This document shows positions 9,211 to 18,976 of a stretch of 64,000 nt of DNA, piece after piece. The translations under genes and the position numbers were made by a program. The stretch comes from an uncultured Pelagibacteraceae bacterium (GTDB lineage Bacteria; Pseudomonadota; Alphaproteobacteria; Pelagibacterales; Pelagibacteraceae). The stretch is taken from positions 1-64,000 of the forward strand of contig CACJUZ010000004.1 in the NCBI GenBank assembly GCA_902596745.1, read 5' to 3'. Each line of letters starts with the position of its first letter. The stretch's first letter is position 1. Under the pieces are notes generated by a model. That model searched no databases, was not told the DNA's origin, and saw nothing but the letters and a program-made list of their open reading frames with translations.

Positions 9211-10143
9211 ATGTCAAATATTTTAATAATAAAACACGGATCACTTGGAGATTTAATTCAAGCAAATGGCGCTATTCAAGATATTAAAAATTCTTTTAAA
9301 AACTCTAAGGTTTTACTTTTGACTACAAGAGCTTATTTAGAACTCATGTCAGCTTGTCCGTATATAGATGGTGTGATTTTAGATAAAAGACTTCCAAGAT
9401 GGAATTTATTTTATTTAAACGATTTAAGAAAACTATTAGCAAAATATAAATTTTCTCATGTTTTCGATTTACAAAATTCCTATCGAACAAAATTTTACAA
9501 AAAATTTATACTTAAAGAACCTGTTTGGTCGTCATCAGAAACTTCTCTTGATGAAAATGAAAAATTATCTGAATTTAATGAAGACTCAGTTTTAAATAGA
9601 ATAGAAAAACAACTTAAAAAAAGTAATGTTGTAATAAAAAATACGAAACAAATAGATCTATCTTGGAGTATCAGAGATATTTCTAGAAATTTAAAACAAT
9701 ATACCAATGGGGATTATATTTTGGTTTTTCCGTTTTGCTCAAAAAAACATATCCAAAAAAAATGGCCTTATTTTTCTGAGTTAATTATCAAAATTAAAGA
9801 ATCTTATAAAAATAAATATCCAGTTTTAGTAGCACCAGGTCCAAATGAAGTTATCGAGGCTAAAAAATTAAATGCGAAAATTGTTTTAGAAGATAATAAA
9901 CCTGTTAATTTAAGTTTTTTAATTTCTTTGATTAATTCAGCGAAGTTTATTATTTCAAACGATACAGGTCCTGCACATATTTGTTCTCATTTAAATAAAA
10001 AAGGATTAGCTTTATTTGGAAGTCATACAACTGCAAAAAAAGTTAATATTGGAAACACTAATTTCAAAACTATTTCTGTAAATCTTCTTTCACAGTTAAA
10101 AGTTGATGAAGTACTTAAAAGTATTAGAAAAAATTTAGATTAA
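9211..10143 (+). CDS. Glycosyltransferase family 9 (heptosyltransferase-like)
   Basis: MSNILIIKHGSLGDLIQANGAI and FIISNDTGPAHICSHL; start placed at internal ATG 9211 rather than the ORF-track start 9172. Confidence 0.85.
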   Translation: MSNILIIKHGSLGDLIQANGAIQDIKNSFKNSKVLLLTTRAYLELMSACPYIDGVILDKRLPRWNLFYLNDLRKLLAKYKFSHVFDLQNSYRTKFYKKFILKEPVWSSSETSLDENEKLSEFNEDSVLNRIEKQLKKSNVVIKNTKQIDLSWSIRDISRNLKQYTNGDYILVFPFCSKKHIQKKWPYFSELIIKIKESYKNKYPVLVAPGPNEVIEAKKLNAKIVLEDNKPVNLSFLISLINSAKFIISNDTGPAHICSHLNKKGLALFGSHTTAKKVNIGNTNFKTISVNLLSQLKVDEVLKSIRKNLD

Positions 10144-11226
10144 TTTTATATACTTTTTTATAATTTTATCCCAATGAAAATTTTTTGAAAAATTGAAAGC
10201 ATTTTTGCCCATTTGTTTATAATTTTCATTATCAAAAAACTTTACAATTGTCTCATATATTGAATTTAAATCATTTCCGTCGCACAAATATCCAGAGACT
10301 CCATTTTGAATAGCATCTGATGCGCCACCAGCTATCCCTCCTATAGAACCAGTACCATAGGCAGCTGCTTCAATAAAAGATATTCCAAAACCTTCAACAG
10401 ATTTTTTAAAAATCACAGATGGCATTAAAAAAAGATCAGACTGTTCTAATAGTGCTACTTTTAAAAATTCTGATGAATCTTTTAATAATAATACCTCGTT
10501 ACCTAATCCTAATTCATTTTTTAAATTTTTTAGATTTTGCATTTCCTCACCATCTCCAATTGAAATATATTTTATATTAGGAAATCTTGGCTTTAAATTT
10601 TTAATAGTCATTAAAATATTCTGGTGACTTTTTCTTTTATCAAGTCTTGCAACTGTAATAATTTTTGGAAAGCAGTTTCTATACAAATCTTTAGCTTTAT
10701 CTATACTTTTATTATCTATTTTAATAGGATAGTTGCAACCTGGGTGAATGATTTCAATTTTATTTTCGTTTAAACCATTTTTAATTACAAGTTTTTTTGT
10801 AAACTCAGAATTTGCAATAACGAAGCTTGCTTTATTTAAAGACTTTAACATTCTTTTATTTAAAAAACTTCCCTCAGCATGATTAATTTCTTTAGAATGA
10901 ATAAGACAAAACGATTTAGTATTTTGCAAGACTTTATCATCTATTTTTTCTATACTTTTCCAATGATCGAAAAAAAATGCTCTTACCGAATTTTTTAGTG
11001 AAAATTCTTTAATTAAATTGGCTTTTCTATATTTTCTAAATATTTTAAAACCAGATATTCTAGTTATATCAACTCCTAAGTTTTTATCAAAGCCATCATC
11101 ATTGTTTGTTTTTTCTGCAAAAACTTTTACTGGCCCATGTTTTAATAAAGACAAAGAAAGTCCCCCCATCAAATTTTGCATTCCACCTATATCTGGTGGA
11201 AAATTTCTTGTCGAGATTACAAACAT
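10135..11226 (-). CDS. Glycosyltransferase family 4 (group 1)
   Basis: FPPDIGGMQNLMGGLSLSL; KIITVARLDKRKSHQN; SVEGFGISFIEAAAYGTGSIGG. Confidence 0.88.
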   Translation of the reverse strand: MFVISTRNFPPDIGGMQNLMGGLSLSLLKHGPVKVFAEKTNNDDGFDKNLGVDITRISGFKIFRKYRKANLIKEFSLKNSVRAFFFDHWKSIEKIDDKVLQNTKSFCLIHSKEINHAEGSFLNKRMLKSLNKASFVIANSEFTKKLVIKNGLNENKIEIIHPGCNYPIKIDNKSIDKAKDLYRNCFPKIITVARLDKRKSHQNILMTIKNLKPRFPNIKYISIGDGEEMQNLKNLKNELGLGNEVLLLKDSSEFLKVALLEQSDLFLMPSVIFKKSVEGFGISFIEAAAYGTGSIGGIAGGASDAIQNGVSGYLCDGNDLNSIYETIVKFFDNENYKQMGKNAFNFSKNFHWDKIIKKYIKLI

Positions 11227-11780
11227 TATTTAATCCACTTTATGTTACAACCCATACTTGGTACTTGCTCTTTAGGACCATTTTGTGATTTTGCAATTAA
11301 TTTCATGGCCAATTTTAAGTCACTTTCGCCATTTTTTAATGGTATTAAATCTTTTAACTCTTTAAATCTACCTCTGTATTGTAGTTTTAATTCATGATTG
11401 TATCCAAAAAAGTCTGGTGTGCACACTGCTCCATATTTTTTAGCAATCTCCTGTGTTTCATCAAGCAAATATAAAAAACTAAAATTATTTTGTTTTGCAA
11501 ATAATTTCATATTCTCAAAAGAGTCCTCCGGGTAATTTTTTGTATCATTTGACATGATTGCAACTGAATTAATACCAAATTTCTTTAGATCGTATGTATC
11601 TTTAACCAAGTCTTTGATAATTGCTTTAACGTAGGGGCAATGATTACAAATAAACATTATTAATGTGCCATTTTTACCTGCACAGTCGTCAAGATTGTAA
11701 TTTTTTCCATCGATACCTCTTAAATCAAAATCAGGAGCTTTTTCACCAAAATTACAAATTGGGGTTTTTGTTAGAACCAT
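11226..11780 (-). CDS. Thioredoxin-fold / AhpC-TSA family protein
   Basis: GEKAPDFDLRGIDGKNYNLDD...MFICNHCPYVKAI. Confidence 0.85.
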   Translation of the reverse strand: MVLTKTPICNFGEKAPDFDLRGIDGKNYNLDDCAGKNGTLIMFICNHCPYVKAIIKDLVKDTYDLKKFGINSVAIMSNDTKNYPEDSFENMKLFAKQNNFSFLYLLDETQEIAKKYGAVCTPDFFGYNHELKLQYRGRFKELKDLIPLKNGESDLKLAMKLIAKSQNGPKEQVPSMGCNIKWIK

Positions 11781-11800
11781 ATTGTATTATAAATATATTA

Positions 11801-12313
11801 ATGATTTATAATTTCAACAATATAAGTCCAAAGATCGACAAGGAAAGTTGGTTTGCACCAAATTCAGTTTTAATTGGAAACGTTACCCTTAAAAAAGATG
11901 CAAATGTTTGGTTTAACGCTACATTAAGGGGAGATGTAGAACCAATTACAATAGGTGAAGGTTCAAATATTCAAGACGGAAGTGTTATTCATACTGACCC
12001 AGGTTGTCCGGCAACGATAGGTAAAAATGTTACTGTAGGACATTTAGTGATGTTACATGGATGTATAATTGAAGACGACTGTTTAATCGGAATTGGAAGC
12101 ACAGTTCTTAATAAAGCAAAAATAGGAAAAAATTCAATTATAGGGGCCAATGCCTTAATAACAGAGAATAAAGTAATTCCTGAAAGATCCTTAGTTATTG
12201 GAAGTCCGGGGAAAGTTATCAGACAAGTTACGGACGAAGAAATTAAACATATAAAAGAAAACGCAGCGCATTACGTAAAAAATTATAAGAAATATAAAAA
12301 TTTAGGGAATTAA
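11801..12313 (+). CDS. Gamma carbonic anhydrase-like hexapeptide-repeat protein
   Basis: WFAPNSVLIGNVTLKKDANVWFNATLRGDVEPITIGEGSNIQDGSVIHTD; start moved to ATG 11801 because the upstream part of the track ORF overlaps the divergent gene. Confidence 0.88.
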   Translation: MIYNFNNISPKIDKESWFAPNSVLIGNVTLKKDANVWFNATLRGDVEPITIGEGSNIQDGSVIHTDPGCPATIGKNVTVGHLVMLHGCIIEDDCLIGIGSTVLNKAKIGKNSIIGANALITENKVIPERSLVIGSPGKVIRQVTDEEIKHIKENAAHYVKNYKKYKNLGN

Positions 12314-12913
12314 CCAAGAAAATTTTTTTGATTTCTGAAACTCTATTAAAGCTCTACGATGACCTTTGGCAGCGAGGTATAACCATTCAATACTTTTAAT
12401 TTTACATTTGATAACACAAAAATTTTTATAACCTGCCTCACTTTCTTCTTTAGTAAAATCAAAATTATCAAACTTATTATCTAGTCCTGATGTTGGTTTT
12501 TCAGATTTTGTACCTGGGTCACTAGTAACTAAATAGCATTTTCTACTAATATGCCCTGTTTTATTCCAAGACTCTTTTGTTATTTCATCGCTATAATGTA
12601 ATTTACTTTCCACTTTCATTCTAAGTTGTATTTTTTCCTTTTTTCCATAAAATAGAAGAGAACTATTTGGATTTTTTTTTAAAGTTTCGATCTTTGTTGA
12701 TCTTATATCGCTATGAAATTGAAGAGATAAATTTTTCTCATCTGCTTTTCTTAAAACAACAACTCTTCCGTCTAAGCTATTTTTATCTCCACAAATAAAA
12801 ACTGGAGTTCTAAATTCTGAACTTCGATCATTTACTGCTCTTGTTAGCAATGCCCATAACTTTTTTTCTATCTCATTGAAGTCTTCATAATAACTGACGT
12901 TTTCTACTGACAC
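12302..12913 (-). CDS. Pyridoxamine 5'-phosphate oxidase family flavoprotein
   Basis: FRTPVFICGDKNSLDGRVVVLRKADEKNLSLQFHSDIRSTKIETLKKNPNSSLLFY. Confidence 0.75.
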   Translation of the reverse strand: MSVENVSYYEDFNEIEKKLWALLTRAVNDRSSEFRTPVFICGDKNSLDGRVVVLRKADEKNLSLQFHSDIRSTKIETLKKNPNSSLLFYGKKEKIQLRMKVESKLHYSDEITKESWNKTGHISRKCYLVTSDPGTKSEKPTSGLDNKFDNFDFTKEESEAGYKNFCVIKCKIKSIEWLYLAAKGHRRALIEFQKSKKFSWLIP

Positions 12914-13782
12914 TATTTTCTAAATCTCTTTATTAAGCTCGATGTATCCCATCTTTGTCCACCCATTTCTTGAACTTCAGCATAATAATCATCTATTATT
13001 TTAGTTATTGGTAATGGAGAGTTGTTTTTCTTTGCTTCATCCATAGCAATTTTTAAATCTTTTCTCATCCAATCAACAGCAAAACCATAATCAAATTTAT
13101 CTTCTATCATAGTTTTATGTCTATTATCCATTTGCCATGATTGAGCTGCACCTTTAGAAATTACCTCAATAACGTCATGCATATTTAATCCAGCATTTAT
13201 TCCAAAGTTTATAGCCTCAGATAAACCTTGAACTAATCCAGCTATACAGATTTGATTTACCATTTTTGTTAACTGACCACTTCCAGACGGTCCTAAAAGT
13301 TTTATTTTTTTACTATAACAATTAATTATTGGTTCTGCTTTTTTAAAAGGTGCTTGATCTCCCCCTACCATCACTGTAAGTGTTCCACCTTCAGCTCCAG
13401 CTTGACCTCCAGAAATTGGAGCGTCAAGAAAATCAAAACTTTTAGATTTCGCCATTTTGTAAAGTTCTCTGGCAATATTTGCTGAGGCTGTAGTATTATC
13501 TATGTAGATTGAACCTTTTTTTGCTGTTTTAAATAGCCCTTTATCTCCTAAAGTCACTTCACGTAAATCATTATCATTTCCTACACAAGTAAATATAAAA
13601 TCACAATCTTTTGCTGCATCCATTGGCGTGTCAGCAATATTTCCTTTATGATCTTTAATCCATTTTTCAGCTTTTGATTTTGTTCTGTTAAAAACAGTTA
13701 CATTATGACCAGCTTTTGATATATAACCAGCCATGGGATATCCCATTACTCCTAAACCTATGAAAGCTACTTTGCAACTCAT
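12913..13782 (-). CDS. NAD(P)-dependent beta-hydroxyacid dehydrogenase (3-hydroxyisobutyrate dehydrogenase-like)
   Basis: FIGLGVMGYPMAGYISKAGHNVTVFNRT; DAPISGGQAGAEGGTLTVMVGG. Confidence 0.92.
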   Translation of the reverse strand: MSCKVAFIGLGVMGYPMAGYISKAGHNVTVFNRTKSKAEKWIKDHKGNIADTPMDAAKDCDFIFTCVGNDNDLREVTLGDKGLFKTAKKGSIYIDNTTASANIARELYKMAKSKSFDFLDAPISGGQAGAEGGTLTVMVGGDQAPFKKAEPIINCYSKKIKLLGPSGSGQLTKMVNQICIAGLVQGLSEAINFGINAGLNMHDVIEVISKGAAQSWQMDNRHKTMIEDKFDYGFAVDWMRKDLKIAMDEAKKNNSPLPITKIIDDYYAEVQEMGGQRWDTSSLIKRFRK

Positions 13783-13784
13783 AA

Positions 13785-15011
13785 ATGATTAACCTTAATT
13801 TAAATAAAAAAGTTATAATATTTGGATTTATATTTACATTTTTTTCAAGCTTTGGACAGAGTTTTTTTTTAGGATTGTTCAATCCAAGTATAAGAAATGA
13901 CTTAAATATTTCACATGGACAATTTGGCTCAATTTATGCAATTGCAACTATATGCTCTAGTCTAGTTCTAGTTTGGTTTGGAAAAAAAATTGATGACTTA
14001 AAATTATTTAATTACTCTCTAATTGTTATTTTTCTATTAATATTTTCAAGTTTTTTTTTCTCTTTAATAAATAATTTGTATTTATTAATAATAGGTGTTT
14101 TTTTGATGAGATTTTCAGGACAAGGACTTATGTCTCATACTTCGACAACTACAATTTCAAGATACTATAATCAAAGAAGAGGAAAGGCGTTAAGCGCAGT
14201 CTGGTTTGGATTATCAACTGCCGAATTTATACTGCCTATTTTAATTATATTTCTATTAACATTTTTATCTTGGAGATCAATTTGGCAAATTATTTCTTTT
14301 TCTATGCTTATTATTTTACCTTTAGTAATTTTATCAACGATTAAAAACTTATCATTAGACTCTAGAGAAAGTAACAATAACGATAATAACGATAAATATT
14401 TGAACAAAGTAAAAAGCTGGAAAAGATCAGAAGTAATTAAAGATTTCAAATTTTATATTATTTCTCTAAATATGCTTGCAATGCCTTGGATCGCTACAGG
14501 TGTTTTTGTTTATCAATCTTTTATTTCTGAGTCTAAGTTATGGGATATATATACAATACCTAAGTCTTTTATGGTTTATTCAATATCATCAATAATCACA
14601 TTAATTTTATCTGGTTTTTTAATAGATAAGTTTACAAGTCGTAAATTAATTTATTTTATAAATATTCCATTATTACTTGGATTGTTTTTTTTATATTTTT
14701 TTAATCAAATTCTAGTTTCTTTCATTTTTTTTGGTTTGGTTGGTGTATCAAATGGTCTTGCTAACGTATTGGGCTCTTCGACTTGGGCAGAAATATATGG
14801 GGTTAAATACATCGGTAGTATTAAAGCCTTGACAACCGCCTTAATGGTTTTTTCCACAGCATTTGGTACTGCAATTTTTGGTTATTTCATTGATTCTGGC
14901 TTAACCATAGAGACTATTTCTCTTATAGCTGGGACTTATATAGTTTTAACATTTTTTTTACTTGTTTTAATAAGCAAAAAGATTAATCCAATTATTTTAA
15001 AAAAGGCTTGA
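13785..15011 (+). CDS. MFS transporter
   Basis: About 12 hydrophobic segments; FGQSFFLGLFNPSIRNDLNISHGQFGSIYAI. Confidence 0.85.
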   Translation: MINLNLNKKVIIFGFIFTFFSSFGQSFFLGLFNPSIRNDLNISHGQFGSIYAIATICSSLVLVWFGKKIDDLKLFNYSLIVIFLLIFSSFFFSLINNLYLLIIGVFLMRFSGQGLMSHTSTTTISRYYNQRRGKALSAVWFGLSTAEFILPILIIFLLTFLSWRSIWQIISFSMLIILPLVILSTIKNLSLDSRESNNNDNNDKYLNKVKSWKRSEVIKDFKFYIISLNMLAMPWIATGVFVYQSFISESKLWDIYTIPKSFMVYSISSIITLILSGFLIDKFTSRKLIYFINIPLLLGLFFLYFFNQILVSFIFFGLVGVSNGLANVLGSSTWAEIYGVKYIGSIKALTTALMVFSTAFGTAIFGYFIDSGLTIETISLIAGTYIVLTFFLLVLISKKINPIILKKA

Positions 15012-15044
15012 TTTATTCTAATTAAATGAATTATAAACCACATC

Positions 15045-15533
15045 ATGGCTAGAATTACAGTAGAAGATTGTTTAGAAAAAATTGATAACCAATATGATTT
15101 GGTTTTATTAGCTAAAGAGAGAACGGCTCAATTAAACTCCGGTGCACCAATGCTAGTTGAAGAAGATAATGACAAAAAAACTATAATAGCTTTAAGAGAA
15201 ATTGGTGATGGAAAACTATCTATTAAAGAGCTTGAAAAAAACGCTATAACAAGATTAAGAAAAGAACCTGACGAAGTTGTGGAACTTGAGGATACTGAAG
15301 AAGAGGTAAACGATGACTTTGAGAATATTTACAAAGGACAAGTATCTAAGAGTGGTATTGCAGTATTACCTTCTAAAAGAACAAGGCGAACTCCAGAACA
15401 AAAACCAACTAGTAATTTAGCGAAAGAGGCCTTATCCGAACTTAAATCTGAACAACCTGAAATTAAACAAGAAGATTTAAAGGAAGAGCCTTTAGAATTA
15501 AAAGAAGAAGCTGATCAAACAGTAGATAAATAA
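15045..15533 (+). CDS. rpoZ: DNA-directed RNA polymerase omega subunit with acidic C-terminal extension
   Basis: MARITVEDCLEKIDNQYDLVLLAKERTAQL...KKTIIALREI. Confidence 0.92.
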   Translation: MARITVEDCLEKIDNQYDLVLLAKERTAQLNSGAPMLVEEDNDKKTIIALREIGDGKLSIKELEKNAITRLRKEPDEVVELEDTEEEVNDDFENIYKGQVSKSGIAVLPSKRTRRTPEQKPTSNLAKEALSELKSEQPEIKQEDLKEEPLELKEEADQTVDK

Positions 15534-16516
15534 TGCAAAAATCTGTCTCAGTAGCTCCAATGATGGATTGTACTGATAAGCATGAAATTTATTTTTTAAG
15601 TCTTATAAGTAAGAATGTTCATTTTTACTCCGAGATGATCGTAGCAAATGCTATAATAAGAGGAGATAGAAACAAATTACTATCTTTTAAAAAAATTTCA
15701 AACCCAGTCATCCTTCAAGTTGGAGGTTCAAATCCAGACGAATTAGCTGAAGCATGTAAAATAGCAGAAGATTATGGTTACAAAGAAATAAATTTAAATT
15801 TAGGATGTCCAAGTAAAAAAGTTCAAAAAAATAAATTTGGTGCGTGTTTAATGCAAGAACCCGATCTTGTAGCTAAATGTATTGAAGCAATGACTAAAGC
15901 TACATCTTTGCCAATAACAATTAAGACAAGAATTGGTTATAATGATGTTGAAAATTTTGATTTTTTGAAATTATTTATCCAGACAACTAAAAACGCAGGC
16001 TCTAAAAAATTTATCATTCACGCAAGAAAAGCTTTACTAAAAAAATTAAGTCCTAAAGAAAATTTAAATATACCACCATTAAAATATGATTTTGTTTACA
16101 AGCTTAAAGATTATTTTAAAAATGATGAAATTATTATCAATGGAGGGGTAAAAACAACTGGAGAAATCAAGGATCACTTACAAAAAGTTGATGGTGTAAT
16201 GATAGGTAGAGCTATTTATCACTCTCCTTATTTTTTAGCTGATATTGAAAAAGAAATATTTGGTAACAAAAATGTTCCAACAAGATCTGAAGTTATGGAA
16301 AATTTAATTCCTTACATTCAAGAAGAAACATCTAAAGGAACACAATTGAATCATATTATGAGACATACAGTCGGTTTATTTCATGGACAAAATGGATCAA
16401 AAATTTGGAAACAATATCTTTCAAAAAACATGTGCATCAGAGATGCTGATCTTCAAAAAGTTAATCATATAATGGATCAGGTTAAAAAAACAAATCCGGT
16501 TTTTCTAGAAAGATAA
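15533..16516 (+). CDS. dusA: tRNA-dihydrouridine synthase A
   Basis: SVAPMMDCTDKH; INLNLGCPSKKVQKNKFGACLM; IHARKALLKKLSPKEN. Confidence 0.93.
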   Translation: MQKSVSVAPMMDCTDKHEIYFLSLISKNVHFYSEMIVANAIIRGDRNKLLSFKKISNPVILQVGGSNPDELAEACKIAEDYGYKEINLNLGCPSKKVQKNKFGACLMQEPDLVAKCIEAMTKATSLPITIKTRIGYNDVENFDFLKLFIQTTKNAGSKKFIIHARKALLKKLSPKENLNIPPLKYDFVYKLKDYFKNDEIIINGGVKTTGEIKDHLQKVDGVMIGRAIYHSPYFLADIEKEIFGNKNVPTRSEVMENLIPYIQEETSKGTQLNHIMRHTVGLFHGQNGSKIWKQYLSKNMCIRDADLQKVNHIMDQVKKTNPVFLER

Positions 16517-16518
16517 TT

Positions 16519-17349
16519 TTGGATATTCTTACTCAATCAGAAATTATTTATTTAATTTTTATAATGATAATTACAGCAATACCCGCTGGATTTGCTGCAG
16601 GATTGTTTGGAATAGGTGGTGGATTAATTACAGTTCCAATTTTGTTTTATATTTTTAGTACATCGGGAATTGAAGCAAATTACTTAATGCATTTAGCAGT
16701 TGGAACTTCATTTGGTATCATAATTCCAACCTCTATAGTTTCTGTCATGACTCATCATCAGCACAAAGCAGTAGATTTTAATATCGTTAAAGGTTACGGA
16801 ATTTTTGTAGCTTCTGGAGTTATTCTAGGGACAATTTTAGCGGCAAGTTTAAAAACAAAACCTTTAATTTTGTTTTTTACAATTGTAGTTTACATTTTAG
16901 CTTTCTATTTGCTCTTCCTTAAAGAGAAAGAGGAAAATTTAGATGTAAAAATGAGCTTTCCAGCAAGAATAATTGCAGGAATTATTAGCGGCTTTATATC
17001 TGCTCCGATGGGTATAGGAGGAGCAGTTATGAATGTTCCAATTTTAAAGTTTTTTGGTTATCCTATTAATAAAGCGATTGGAAGTGCTGCTGCTATTGGT
17101 TTTATTATCGCTTTATTTGGAGCGATTGGATTTTTAATATCTGGTTCATATTTAAATGCTCAATTGCCTTTAAGTGTTGGTTTTTTAAATATACCAGCAT
17201 TCTTGATATTTTTTCCAATTACAGCTTTCATGGCTAGGTTAGGGGCTAAAGCCAGTCATAGAATTAATAAAAAGAAAATGACAAAATACTTTGGTTTATT
17301 TTTAGTTTTTATAGGAACAAGATTTCTTTACGAATATTTTTCGCTTTAA
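16519..17349 (+). CDS. TauE/SafE (TSUP) family permease
   Basis: GFAAGLFGIGGGLITVPIL and SGFISAPMGIGGAVMNVPIL internal repeats; TTG start. Confidence 0.88.
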   Translation: MDILTQSEIIYLIFIMIITAIPAGFAAGLFGIGGGLITVPILFYIFSTSGIEANYLMHLAVGTSFGIIIPTSIVSVMTHHQHKAVDFNIVKGYGIFVASGVILGTILAASLKTKPLILFFTIVVYILAFYLLFLKEKEENLDVKMSFPARIIAGIISGFISAPMGIGGAVMNVPILKFFGYPINKAIGSAAAIGFIIALFGAIGFLISGSYLNAQLPLSVGFLNIPAFLIFFPITAFMARLGAKASHRINKKKMTKYFGLFLVFIGTRFLYEYFSL

Positions 17350-18788
17350 ATCTTTTGATCATATTCTCCGATTTTGCCTGTCTTTTGTAATAGATTATCG
17401 ATGAATTCAAATATTTTTTTTTTACGATTATCTGATGATGGACTTTCTGTTACTACAACTAAGGAAGGTTTATTTGATGAAGCCCTAATCAAGCCCCAAG
17501 ATCCATCTTCTAAAGAAAATCTTACACCATTTACAGTTAAAACTTCTGTAATTTCAAGATTATCAATTTTAATACTTTCTTTTTTAAATTTTTGAACTTC
17601 TTTAACCATATCATCAACGACTTTATATTTTTCTTCATCTTTACAGAAGGGAGCCATTGTAGGACTTTGGTATGTATTAGGTAATTCTTTCATCAACTCA
17701 CTCATTTTTTTATTTTGATCATCTAATAAATGACAAACCTGTATTGCAGAATTAATTCCATCGTCATAACCATATCCTAAAGGTTGATTAAAAAAGAAAT
17801 GGCCACTTTTCTCAAAACCAGCTAAAGCCTTTTCTATATTTACTTTTCTTTTTATATGTGAATGTCCTGTTTTCCAATAAATAGTCTTACATTGATTTTC
17901 TTTTAAAATTTTATCTTTCGAATAAAGACCTGTTGACTTAACATCTACGATAAATTTAGAGTTTTTATGTTTTGGCGCTAAGTTTCTAGCTATTAATAAT
18001 CCTATCTTATCAGAAAATATTTCATTACCTTTTTCGTCAATTACTCCACATCTATCCCCATCACCATCAAAACCAAATCCTATGTCTGCATTGTTTTCTT
18101 TAACTGCTTTAGATATAGCATGAAGCATTTTGAGATCTTCAGGATTAGGATTATATTTTGGAAATGACCAGTCTAGTTTACAATCTAATTCAACTACATC
18201 GCAACCTATGCCCCTTAAAACATCTGGTGCGAAAATTCCAGCTGTTCCATTTCCACAAGCGACTACAGCTTTAATTTTTTTATTAATTTTATTGTTTTTG
18301 ATTAAATCATGTGTGTATACGTTTTTAAAGTCATTAATTTTTTTTAAATTACCTTTGCCTGATCTGAATTTATTATTGAGAGTAATATCTTTCAACTCAG
18401 TCATTTCTTCTGGAGCATGTGTTAAACCTTTTTTGATACCCATTTTTACTCCTGTCCATCCATTTTCATTATGACTTGCAGTGACCATAGCAATTGCATC
18501 AGATTTCAAGCTGAATTGAGCAAAGTAAACCATTGGAGACAGAGATAAACCTAAATCCTCAACATTACATCCTGTTGAAACTAATCCTTCTATAAGAGCT
18601 TTTTTAATTTTTTCGCTGTATGATCTATAATCATATCCAACTATTACTCTCGGATTATTTTTTTTTGTATGTTGTATTATTTGAGATCCAAGACCTTTTC
18701 CTAAATTAGTGATTCCCTCAATATCAATGTCTTTTTTAAAGATCCACCTTGCATCATACTCTCTAAAACCATTAGGATTGATTTTCAT
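17346..18788 (-). CDS. Phosphomannomutase/phosphoglucomutase
   Basis: NGFREYDARWIF; VTASHNENGWTGVKMG; GFGFDGDGDRCGVIDE. Confidence 0.92.
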   Translation of the reverse strand: MKINPNGFREYDARWIFKKDIDIEGITNLGKGLGSQIIQHTKKNNPRVIVGYDYRSYSEKIKKALIEGLVSTGCNVEDLGLSLSPMVYFAQFSLKSDAIAMVTASHNENGWTGVKMGIKKGLTHAPEEMTELKDITLNNKFRSGKGNLKKINDFKNVYTHDLIKNNKINKKIKAVVACGNGTAGIFAPDVLRGIGCDVVELDCKLDWSFPKYNPNPEDLKMLHAISKAVKENNADIGFGFDGDGDRCGVIDEKGNEIFSDKIGLLIARNLAPKHKNSKFIVDVKSTGLYSKDKILKENQCKTIYWKTGHSHIKRKVNIEKALAGFEKSGHFFFNQPLGYGYDDGINSAIQVCHLLDDQNKKMSELMKELPNTYQSPTMAPFCKDEEKYKVVDDMVKEVQKFKKESIKIDNLEITEVLTVNGVRFSLEDGSWGLIRASSNKPSLVVVTESPSSDNRKKKIFEFIDNLLQKTGKIGEYDQKI

Positions 18789-18895
18789 GTGCTATAAATA
18801 CTAAAGAATAAAGGCATTTGTTATTAAATGTTTATTAACAAAATTTTCCACTTGCAAAAATAATCAGATGTTCTTATAATGTTCTATTGAAGTGT

Positions 18896-18943
18896 TAGTT
18901 TATATAGTATATTAACATAAATGTAACACAACATATAGTTGTT
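18896..18943 (+). promoter_or_regulatory. Putative tandem NrdR boxes upstream of nrdA
   Basis: ACAACATATAGTTGT (18928..18942, perfect 5-bp arms) and a weaker AGTTTATATAGTATAT (18897..18912); TATATAGT and CATATAGT cores are 31 bp apart. Confidence 0.5.
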
Positions 18944-18976
18944 TATTAACATAAAACCAGTAAAACAAGTAAAATT

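Noticed and set aside
11018-11397. Three overlapping + strand ORFs opposite glycosyltransferase and thioredoxin-like genes
   Set aside because: Shadow ORFs in an AT-rich background.
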